Program-made: the position numbers and the translations under genes | Assembly (NCBI GenBank): GCA_964487555.1 | Contig: CAZART010000146.1 | Location: 1-11,587, forward strand | Source of the DNA: CAZART01 sp964487555 | GTDB lineage: Bacteria; Bacteroidota; Rhodothermia; Rhodothermales; VXPQ01 | Direction of reading: 5' to 3' | DNA: 11,587 bases | Notes under the pieces: generated by a model | Told to the model about the DNA's origin: nothing | Databases searched by the model: none | Seen by the model: only the letters and a program-made list of their open reading frames with translations | Shown: positions 6,350 through 11,587 of the stretch, piece by piece | Numbering within the stretch: position 1 is the first letter of the stretch | Layout of the letters: each line of letters begins with the position of its first letter

Positions 6350-8502
6350 ACCGCCTCGTTTTCCTTATCCTCATCAGTGGGTTTGCGGCCTCCGACGGCA
6401 CCGCACAGGTTCCGTGGCCGGTGACGCCGTTCGATGCATCGCACGAAATCACGGGCGCCTTCGCCGAATACCGGGACACGGGAAGCGCGCCGCACTTTCA
6501 CGATGCGGTCGACATCCCGAAGCCGGACCGCAGCCCGGTCTATTCCGTCGTCGATGGACGGGTGACCGGCGTCGGCTCCGACTGGATTCGGGTGGACAAT
6601 TATGCCTACGTGCACGTTGCACCGGCACTCTCTCTCGGCGATTCGACCTACGCGCGCCAGACGATCGTCGGCACCATTCTCGACGGCTACGGACACGTGC
6701 ATTTCAAAGACGGGCAGCCGGGCGCGGAGCGGCAGCCGCTCCGAAAGGACGGGGGCCTCGAACCCTTCGAAGATCCGTGGGCGCCTAGCATCGACAACGT
6801 ACGTTTCTACAGCCAGCCCACGCGGCAGCGTCTCGGGACGCAGGAATTGGCCGGTCTCATAGAGATCACATTCCGCGTTCGCGAACCGGGCGGCCCGCCC
6901 TCGGCTCGCGAGTCGCGCCTGAACAACGGCGCGTACCTCGTGGGGTATAAGGTGCTCAGCCGCGATCGGCAGCAGGAGGTATACGTTCCACCGAATGAAG
7001 GCATCCGTTTTCAGTTCGATGTAAAGCCGTCGAACGCCTACGTGCATCATGTATTCGACCGGCTTCAGTCGTCCACGTCGCAGCACGTCTACATCGTTAC
7101 GAACGACCTTCGGCAGGCGTCGGCCTGGAACGCGTCGGACGTGGACGAAGGAGACTACACCGTCCTGCTTTTCGCGGAGGATACGCGCGGCAATCGGGCG
7201 GAGCACTTCGTCGACGTCGCCGTGCAGCACCGCGACATCATTCCTCCCCCGCAGCCGACGTTTACGTCCGTCACTTCCGTAGATGAGCGGGCGGACTTCC
7301 GCTGGACGGGCGGTGACGCCGATGATCTGGCCGGATTTCGGGTCTACCGTTCCGATTTACCCCAGGGACCGTGGACCATGCAGGATCCGATCGGTCCGTC
7401 GGACCGGAGTTTCCGCGGCGAAGTGGACGAGGCGTCCTACTTCTATCTTGCGGCCGTCGACACGGCGTCCGCTCCCAACGAGAGCGAGCAGACCGACGTC
7501 TACGGATACAGTCCGGACCCGGAAGGACGGCGGCTTCTCATCGTCGACGGCTTCGACCGCTACGGCGGCTCCGGGTCGTGGCATCTGCCCTGGCACCGTT
7601 TCGCGGCCGTCCATGGCAGCGCGCTGGCCGCCAACGGCGTCGGCTTCGAAACGGTGACCAATGAGGCCGTGACGACGGGCGTCGTCGACCTGAGGGATTA
7701 CGACGCCGTCATCTGGGCGCTCGGAGACGAGTCAACGGCCGACGAGACATTCTCGATCGCCGAGCAGGCGCGAGTACGGGGCTATCTCGAGGAGGGGGGA
7801 CGTCTCTTCGTCTCCGGATCGGAAATCGCCTGGGACCTCGGCAACCGCGGCAGCAGCTCCGACCAATCGTTCCTTCGTGAGTATCTAAAGGTGGCCTACG
7901 CCGGTGACGACGCCGGATCCAGGACGGTTATCGGCACCGACGAAGGCTCTTTCGACGGTGCCAACTTGACCTACGGCTCCTCTCCCTATCAGGAGGATTA
8001 CCCTGACTACTTCACGCCGGTCGGAGGCGGTGTCGCGACGCTGCGATACGGAAACGGCCGCGTTGCGGCGGTGCAGTACGAAGGTACCTTTGGCGCAGGC
8101 ACGGAGGAGGGGAGATTAATCGTCCTCGGGTTTCCATTCGAGACGATCACGGGCAGCGCCGCGCAGGCGGCCGTGATGGCGCGGGTCGTCAGCTTCTTTT
8201 TCCCCGAGGCCACGTCGGTCGAAGACCCAGATGTTCCGCTCGCCGGGCCAAAACTCGCGCCTCCTTATCCGAACCCTGCTGCGGGATCTACCACAATGAC
8301 CATGGTCCTGCCGAAGGCGGATCGCGTGGTAATCTCCGCCTACGATGTTCTCGGCCGGCGCGTCGCCATTCTGGCGGAGGGCGCCTATCCTCCGGGCCGT
8401 CATGAGATCCACTGGACGCCGGAGCAGGCGCCGGGCGTGTATTTTGTCCGCCTCGAGGCCGGAGGCACGACGCAGATACAACGCATCACGATCGTGCGAT
8501 GA
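6346..8502 (+). CDS. T9SS-secreted multidomain protein: M23-like, FN3-like, GATase1-like
   Basis: 718 residues. Signal peptide 1-21 (cut after GTAQ). Residues about 30-125 resemble an M23/LytM metallopeptidase: HFHDAVD (His52, Asp56), YVHV (His90) and GHVHF (His117, His119) occupy the positions of the metal ligands and catalytic histidines, so it may be active. The barrel is short and divergent. A beta-rich region follows (about 130-295), then a fibronectin type III-like segment (about 300-390; FRWTGG, LAGFRVYRS). Residues about 394-610 start RRLLIVDGFDRYGG and contain YDAVIWALGDES, YLEEGGRLFVSGSEIAWDL and GRLIVLGFPFETI, a class I glutamine amidotransferase-like fold as seen in secreted Bacteroidota proteins, without an obvious catalytic triad. 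Residues 634-718 are a type IX sorting domain (YPNP, YDVLGR, APGVYFVRLEAGG). It should be exported by Sec, then moved across the outer membrane by T9SS and anchored or released. It is translationally coupled to the 5180 gene. The substrate is unknown. Confidence 0.85.
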   Translation: MNRLVFLILISGFAASDGTAQVPWPVTPFDASHEITGAFAEYRDTGSAPHFHDAVDIPKPDRSPVYSVVDGRVTGVGSDWIRVDNYAYVHVAPALSLGDSTYARQTIVGTILDGYGHVHFKDGQPGAERQPLRKDGGLEPFEDPWAPSIDNVRFYSQPTRQRLGTQELAGLIEITFRVREPGGPPSARESRLNNGAYLVGYKVLSRDRQQEVYVPPNEGIRFQFDVKPSNAYVHHVFDRLQSSTSQHVYIVTNDLRQASAWNASDVDEGDYTVLLFAEDTRGNRAEHFVDVAVQHRDIIPPPQPTFTSVTSVDERADFRWTGGDADDLAGFRVYRSDLPQGPWTMQDPIGPSDRSFRGEVDEASYFYLAAVDTASAPNESEQTDVYGYSPDPEGRRLLIVDGFDRYGGSGSWHLPWHRFAAVHGSALAANGVGFETVTNEAVTTGVVDLRDYDAVIWALGDESTADETFSIAEQARVRGYLEEGGRLFVSGSEIAWDLGNRGSSSDQSFLREYLKVAYAGDDAGSRTVIGTDEGSFDGANLTYGSSPYQEDYPDYFTPVGGGVATLRYGNGRVAAVQYEGTFGAGTEEGRLIVLGFPFETITGSAAQAAVMARVVSFFFPEATSVEDPDVPLAGPKLAPPYPNPAAGSTTMTMVLPKADRVVISAYDVLGRRVAILAEGAYPPGRHEIHWTPEQAPGVYFVRLEAGGTTQIQRITIVR

Positions 8503-8512
8503 TGATTCGATC

Positions 8513-8526
8513 CGGCTCAAGAGCCG
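8513..8526. terminator. Small palindrome after the T9SS cargo gene, weak terminator candidate
   Basis: CGGCTCAAGAGCCG is a perfect 14-bp dyad beginning 11 bases after the stop at 8502. It could form a five-base-pair stem with a CAAG loop. The following bases (CTAGATTGT) are not a real T-run, so termination is uncertain; it could instead be a protein site next to the tandem repeats. Confidence 0.25.
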
Positions 8527-8527
8527 C

Positions 8528-8575
8528 TAGATTGTAACGATAGCGTCTGGATTGTAACGAAAACGTTTGGATGGT
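8528..8575 (+). repeat. 20-bp tandem repeat, 2.4 copies
   Basis: The units start at 8528 (TAGATTGTAACGATAGCGTC) and 8548 (TGGATTGTAACGAAAACGTT), sharing an exact 11-base core GATTGTAACGA; a partial third unit TGGATGGT starts at 8568. The period is 20 bp, about two helical turns. The palindrome AAACGTTT (8561-8568) spans the junction of units two and three. They sit in the 261-base gap between the T9SS cargo gene and the FAD oxidoreductase gene, about 190-235 bases before the latter's start. Regulator binding sites are plausible; no family can be named. Confidence 0.55.
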
Positions 8576-8682
8576 CAATCGAGACTGAGTACATCGCTCT
8601 GCTCAAACGCTAGCATAATAATAGGAGGATCGATTTCGTACCCCCTTCGCCCGCCGATTCGCGCTGACGAGCACTAGCGAAG

Positions 8683-8718
8683 CTTGTTGCGAGACACGCG
8701 ACGATGTCCGCAACGAAG
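8683..8718 (+). other. Imperfect hairpin in the leader of the FAD oxidoreductase gene
   Basis: GTTGCG (8686-8691) pairs with CGCAAC (8709-8714). It can be extended by GAC/GTC inside and CTT/AAG outside if single bulged bases are allowed. It lies 45-80 bases before the start codon, so it could be a leader structure, but no riboswitch class is recognisable. Confidence 0.25.
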
Positions 8719-8751
8719 TGAGGCGAATTCACGCACGTAAAAGACGTACTC

Positions 8752-8757
8752 AGGAGA
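8752..8757 (+). promoter_or_regulatory. Ribosome binding site of the FAD oxidoreductase gene
   Basis: AGGAGA lies six bases before ATG 8764 and fixes that start. Confidence 0.75.
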
Positions 8758-8763
8758 ATCGGA

Positions 8764-10185
8764 ATGTCGAATACCGCCGGCTACCGGGCAGGCTCAAGTG
8801 AAGTGGACGGAGCCGCCACGGAAGCATTCGGAAAGAGTCTTCGCGGAACGCTTCTCACCCCGGGTCAGGAAGGTTATGACGCCGCGCGTCGGATTTGGAA
8901 CGGAATGATCGACCGCCGACCCGCACTCATTGCGCAGTGTGCAGGAGCGGCCGACGTCGTGCGATCCGTCGAATTCGCGCGCGAATACGATATGCTCGCG
9001 TCGGTCCGCGGCGGCGGACACGGCGCGGCGGGAAACGCCGTGTGCGACGGCGGCCTGATGATCGACCTCTCGCGCATGAAGGGCATCCGCGTCGATCCCG
9101 CGCGGCGAACGGCGCACGTCGAGCCGGGCGTGCTTCTGGGCGAGCTGGACCACGAGACGCAGGCGTTCGGGCTCGCCGTCACCTCGGGTATCGTTTCTCA
9201 CACGGGCATCGCCGGCCTCACCGTCGGCGGCGGGCAGGGCTGGCTCATGGGCAAGCAGGGCCTGACGATCGACAATCTCCTTTCGGTCGATATGGTCCTG
9301 GCCGACGGGCGTTTCGTTACTGCGAGCGAATCCGAGAATGAAGATCTCTTCTGGGCCGTACGCGGCGCCGGCGCCAATTTCGGCATCGTGACCTCCTTCG
9401 AATACCGGCTCCATCCGCAGGATCCTTCCATTCTCGCGGGCATGATGCTTTATCCGATGGACCAGGCGCGCGAGATGCTCCGTTTCTATCGTGACTACTC
9501 GATAGGCACGCCCGATGAATTGATGGCCATTGCGGCCCTTCTCACGCTTCCGGACGGCACGCCCGGCGCCGCGATTGTCGCCGCATGGCTGGGTGCATAC
9601 GCCGAGGGCGAAGAGCAGCTGACAAAGCTGCGCGACTTTGGCACACCGCTGGCTGATCTCGTAGGGAAGACCTCCTATTGCGAGCTCCAGCGTCAATTCG
9701 ACGTCGCCTTGCCGCATGGAATGTGCCGCTATATCAAAATGGGTTACGTCCCTGACCTCGAGGACGATATGGTCGACGTGGTCGTCGATCACATGATGCG
9801 TAAGACGTCCCCATTTTCCGCGGCCCTGTTCAACGTGATGAAGGGCGCCGTCTGCCGCGTCGCTCCCGACGCGACATCCTTCCCGCATCGCGATCCACAG
9901 TGGCATTTCGAGTTCGCCGCTCAGTGGAACGACGCCGATAAGGCTCCCGAACACCTGGCCTGGGTGCGCGAGTTCTGGGATGACGTAAAGCCGTTCACGC
10001 GTGGTGTCGGCGTCAACTTTCTGGACGCCGACGACAGCATCGAGCGCGTGCGAACGGCCTATGGATCCAATTACGACCGGCTCGCCGGGCTCAAGGACAC
10101 GTACGACCCCACCAATTTTTTCCGCTTCAATAACAATATCGTAAGTACTCCCAACGAGCCGGAATCCGGATCTCACCATGCATGA
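8764..10185 (+). CDS. FAD-binding oxidoreductase, berberine bridge enzyme-like
   Basis: 473 residues, the normal length for bacterial BBE-like / 6-hydroxynicotine oxidase-type flavoenzymes, which use O2 or another acceptor to oxidise alcohols, amines or sugars. Residues about 50-225 are a PCMH-type FAD domain: VRGGGHG at 82-87 supplies His86, the expected 8-alpha-histidyl FAD link; MIDLSRMKGIRVD at 99-111, GLTVGGGQGWLMGKQGL at 151-167 and FWAVRGAGANFGIVTSFEY follow. Residues 437-459 (ending DPTNFFRFNNNI) are the C-terminal BBE domain signature. The Cys that makes the second flavin bond in bicovalent members is absent from 140-160, so single-link FAD is predicted. There is no signal peptide or Tat motif, so it is probably cytoplasmic. 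The ribosome binding site is good. A membrane protein gene starts 22 bases after the stop, suggesting an operon. The substrate cannot be inferred. Confidence 0.9.
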   Translation: MSNTAGYRAGSSEVDGAATEAFGKSLRGTLLTPGQEGYDAARRIWNGMIDRRPALIAQCAGAADVVRSVEFAREYDMLASVRGGGHGAAGNAVCDGGLMIDLSRMKGIRVDPARRTAHVEPGVLLGELDHETQAFGLAVTSGIVSHTGIAGLTVGGGQGWLMGKQGLTIDNLLSVDMVLADGRFVTASESENEDLFWAVRGAGANFGIVTSFEYRLHPQDPSILAGMMLYPMDQAREMLRFYRDYSIGTPDELMAIAALLTLPDGTPGAAIVAAWLGAYAEGEEQLTKLRDFGTPLADLVGKTSYCELQRQFDVALPHGMCRYIKMGYVPDLEDDMVDVVVDHMMRKTSPFSAALFNVMKGAVCRVAPDATSFPHRDPQWHFEFAAQWNDADKAPEHLAWVREFWDDVKPFTRGVGVNFLDADDSIERVRTAYGSNYDRLAGLKDTYDPTNFFRFNNNIVSTPNEPESGSHHA

Positions 10186-10193
10186 ATGTTCAT

Positions 10194-10200
10194 AAGGAGA
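10194..10200 (+). promoter_or_regulatory. Ribosome binding site of the membrane protein gene
   Basis: AAGGAGA ends seven bases before ATG 10208, within the 22-base gap after the FAD oxidoreductase stop. Its own strong site shows the second gene is meant to be translated from the same message. Confidence 0.75.
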
Positions 10201-10207
10201 TGAATCA

Positions 10208-10942
10208 ATGGCATCAGCGATTTATCATTCGAAGCGGCTTTCGGTATTCGCGCTTGTATGCGTTCTGTGGCCTTCGTCGTCGCTAGCGCAGAATGAGGAG
10301 TTGATCTGGCGGCATGCGCCGATCGATTCGCAAAATTTGCCACAGATCGGCACCGGACTTGTCTTCGTGGATATTCCTGAATGGAGCGAACCGAACGTGG
10401 CTCATTTCTACGCTCCCGCTATCGACCGGCCGTGGATTTCGAGAAGCGCTGCGGAATTCGCCATGATGCCCGACACGCGCTGGGATGATGTGAACCGTCG
10501 CCTCCGACGCTTCACGCTGGCAGGGCTCTGGCTCACCACCGCTCTCGGCACCGTCGGGATCATCAATCGCCCGAGCCTTCTCGGCGACGGCCGCTGCCAG
10601 TCCGGAGGTCCGATTTTGGGCGATTACGGGTGCGGACCGAGCACCACGCTACACGGAATAAGCGCGGGCACGTCCATGGTTCTCTTCACGGCAAGCGACG
10701 TGATCGATCTCACCACCGGCCCCAGGCGAACGTATTCGCAAACCCGACGCGTGCTCATCTGGGTGAGCCGCATGGGGATGGCCGTACTACCCCTCGTCGG
10801 AATTATCTCGCGCTTCCCGGACGTTATCGGCATCGACGATCCGGAAAGCCAGGCCGAATTCGGCCGGACGGTTCGGACATTACACGCCGGTGCAGGCTAC
10901 GTCACCGTGGGGGCATATACGGCCACATTTTTTGTGGATTAG
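10208..10942 (+). CDS. Small membrane protein of unknown function, possible haem b-type protein
   Basis: 244 residues. A hydrophobic start (about 10-27, ending SSSLAQ) looks like a Sec signal peptide. After a soluble stretch (28-102) come four hydrophobic segments at about 103-120, 148-166, 181-200 and 222-241. Segments 2 and 4 both open with LH followed by small residues (TLHGISAG, His149; TLHAGAGYVT, His226). If topology follows the positive-inside rule (RRLRR 97-101 and the Arg-rich loop 172-181 inside), both histidines lie at the same membrane face, an arrangement used for bis-histidine haem b in several four-helix families. Cys130 and Cys142 lie in the first loop on that same face. RRLRR inside conflicts with a cleaved signal peptide, so topology is open. 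I do not recognise the family; the haem idea is inference. It probably forms an operon with the FAD oxidoreductase. Confidence 0.75.
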   Translation: MASAIYHSKRLSVFALVCVLWPSSSLAQNEELIWRHAPIDSQNLPQIGTGLVFVDIPEWSEPNVAHFYAPAIDRPWISRSAAEFAMMPDTRWDDVNRRLRRFTLAGLWLTTALGTVGIINRPSLLGDGRCQSGGPILGDYGCGPSTTLHGISAGTSMVLFTASDVIDLTTGPRRTYSQTRRVLIWVSRMGMAVLPLVGIISRFPDVIGIDDPESQAEFGRTVRTLHAGAGYVTVGAYTATFFVD

Positions 10943-10955
10943 GGACGCTAAAGCG

Positions 10956-10978
10956 CTAGCCCCGCACGAGCCGCCTGT
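10956..10978 (+). repeat. 23-bp direct repeat, left copy
   Basis: CTAGCCCCGCACGAGCCGC followed by CTGT, identical at 21 of 23 positions to 11529-11551. On the minus strand it reads RLVRG and stop, just as the right copy does, but here no gene of that kind is evident. The two copies bracket one small gene (11112-11441). Confidence 0.65.
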
Positions 10979-10982
10979 GCAC

Positions 10983-11016
10983 AGCGGATGCCGGGGATGC
11001 AACGGCTGTATCCGCT
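10983..11016 (+). other. Bulged 11-bp stem-loop next to the left direct repeat
   Basis: AGCGGAT plus GCCG (10983-10993) pairs with CGGC (11003-11006) and ATCCGCT (11010-11016); three unpaired bases (TGT) form a bulge and nine a loop. It follows the left repeat by four bases. No T-run follows, so it is not an ordinary terminator. The bulged shape recalls recombination-site hairpins, but I see no integron core sites (GTTRRRY / RYYYAAC). Confidence 0.4.
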
Positions 11017-11111
11017 CGCCCCCTTCGCTTCATCCATCGTCGGCGCCGCACGAATCAATCTACAGGCCGCATCAAGTCCTGGAAAGGCGAATAGGTGCGC
11101 AAGCCCTCGAA

Positions 11112-11441
11112 ATGTATATCCGTATGGATGAACATCTCGTGAGGGAGCCCTTCTGCGAACGCGTAACGATGCAAGGTCTCGGGGCGGTGCCGATCTGGTT
11201 CGTGTCTATGGCACGGTTCGAGGCGGCTGTAATGAATGAGGTGCTGACGCTCCCGGAGTTGGAAGCACTTGAGCCCTTGATCGGCACGGCGACTTCCTTT
11301 GAAGAGGAGTTGCAGCCGCGCGAGGAGGATCACAGGATTGTGATATCGTCCAGCGGCAACCTGGAGGACGGGCGCTCCTTCCGGTTCAACCTTCGGCACG
11401 AAGGAGACAAGATCGAGCACATCGAAATCTCTTTCGAGTGA
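11112..11441 (+). CDS. Small acidic hypothetical protein
   Basis: 109 residues if it starts at ATG 11112; ATG 11124 is an alternative. The frame is open further upstream, but that part is Ser/Pro/Arg-rich and overlaps the preceding gene, so it is not taken. The protein has no signal peptide or membrane segment. It is rich in Glu and Asp, with a helical middle (MARFEAAVMNEVLTLPELEA) and a probable beta-strand end (HRIVISSSGNL, FRFNLRHEGDKIEHIEISFE). Codon use resembles the neighbours, which supports it as real. There is no strong ribosome binding site. I recognise no family. It lies inside a pair of 23-bp direct repeats (10956-10978 and 11529-11551). It might be a truncated C-terminal part of a larger protein. 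Confidence 0.5.
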   Translation: MYIRMDEHLVREPFCERVTMQGLGAVPIWFVSMARFEAAVMNEVLTLPELEALEPLIGTATSFEEELQPREEDHRIVISSSGNLEDGRSFRFNLRHEGDKIEHIEISFE

Positions 11442-11493
11442 TCAATTCAGACGTATCTCCCAGCGAAGGAGGGTCGCCGTACTACATCTTGGC

Positions 11494-11520
11494 AAAAGGC
11501 AGCATGCCGCCCGGCTGCCG
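11494..11520 (-). terminator. Intrinsic terminator for the minus-strand gene at the right edge
   Basis: On the minus strand, GGCAGC (11514-11519), a ten-base loop, GCTGCC (11498-11503), then TTTT (11494-11497). It begins nine bases after the stop at 11529. The stem is six pairs and the T-run is short, so strength is moderate. It may also act on transcripts of the plus-strand gene ending at 11441. Confidence 0.5.
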
Positions 11521-11528
11521 CGGACCTA

Positions 11529-11551
11529 CTAACCCCGCACGAGCCGCTTGT
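11529..11551 (+). repeat. 23-bp direct repeat, right copy
   Basis: CTAACCCCGCACGAGCCGC followed by TTGT. It covers the stop and last seven codons of the minus-strand gene. The two differences from the left copy are, in that gene's frame, a synonymous Gly change and a Lys/Arg change. Similarity stops at the repeat edges on both sides. Confidence 0.65.
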
Positions 11552-11587
11552 ATTTGATCCGGTGGGGCTGGTCGGCATCGTGACCCA
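11529..11587 (-). CDS. C-terminal end of an unidentified gene (5' part outside the window)
   Basis: On the minus strand the frame is open from the window edge to a TAG at 11529-11531, giving 18 residues, GHDADQPHRIKYKRLVRG. The charged, basic tail looks like a genuine protein end, and a terminator-like hairpin follows directly, which together support a real gene. Too little is visible to name it. Its last 23 bases are one copy of the direct repeat. Confidence 0.4.
   Translation of the reverse strand, partial: GHDADQPHRIKYKRLVRG

Noticed and set aside
8623..8628. Isolated AGGAGG in the gap before the FAD oxidoreductase gene
   Set aside because: No ATG, GTG or TTG lies within the next 12 bases and no protein-like frame follows.
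8794..10179. Long open frame on the minus strand across the FAD oxidoreductase gene
   Set aside because: It is a shadow caused by GC-rich codons; the plus-strand frame has clear family motifs throughout.
10923..10937. CCACA-TTTTT-TGTGG hairpin at the end of the membrane protein gene
   Set aside because: It lies inside the coding region before the stop, has a weak stem and no T-run after it.
10956..11111. Integron attC site around the stem-loop
   Set aside because: No GTTRRRY or RYYYAAC core sites flank the hairpin, and no integrase is visible.
11055..11420. Minus-strand open frame opposite the small acidic protein
   Set aside because: The plus-strand frame has better codon use and a more protein-like composition; no ribosome binding site supports the minus frame.

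Overview
The window reads as chromosomal DNA of a GC-rich, Gram-negative member of the Bacteroidota/Rhodothermota group, probably a Rhodothermales-like bacterium. The best evidence is a type IX secretion (T9SS) C-terminal sorting domain at the end of the 6346-8502 gene, plus a broken second copy on the other strand near 4883-5090. A nucleoside:H+ symporter-type transporter coupled to a sugar isomerase also fits this group. The assignment is inference. No rRNA, tRNA, CRISPR array or complete mobile element is visible.

Layout. (1) 3-2080, plus strand: a sugar phosphate isomerase/epimerase-like TIM barrel (5' end outside the window) joined by a TGATG stop/start overlap to an MFS permease, a likely sugar or nucleoside uptake and catabolism pair. 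(2) 2081-2326: a short convergent gap with a GC-rich inverted repeat and a possible 3' gene remnant. (3) 2327-3720, minus strand: a VOC/PhnB-like protein preceded by a YCII-VOC fusion protein, two small stand-alone domain proteins in one operon. (4) 3947-4774, minus strand: a peptidoglycan-binding plus M23-like protein with no signal peptide, keeping the metal ligands but apparently lacking the usual catalytic histidines. (5) 4775-5179: 405 bp without an intact gene, holding a frameshifted T9SS sorting-domain remnant. (6) 5180-8502, plus strand: a translationally coupled pair (ATGA overlap), a secreted propeller-like protein and a 718-residue T9SS cargo with an N-terminal M23-like domain, a FN3-like segment and a GATase1-like domain. 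(7) 8503-8763: intergenic, with two 20-bp tandem repeats. (8) 8764-10942, plus strand: a BBE-like FAD oxidoreductase and a small four-helix membrane protein with two helix-initial histidines, spaced like an operon. (9) 10943-11587: a small acidic hypothetical protein lying between two near-identical 23-bp direct repeats, the right one being the last codons of a minus-strand gene that runs out of the window and is followed by an intrinsic terminator.

The genes do not form one pathway. The strongest candidates for new biology are the T9SS-targeted M23/GATase1-like protein with its coupled partner, the FAD oxidase plus candidate haem-binding membrane protein, and the small gene bounded by direct repeats that copy a neighbouring gene end. 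Each is a hypothesis from sequence alone.
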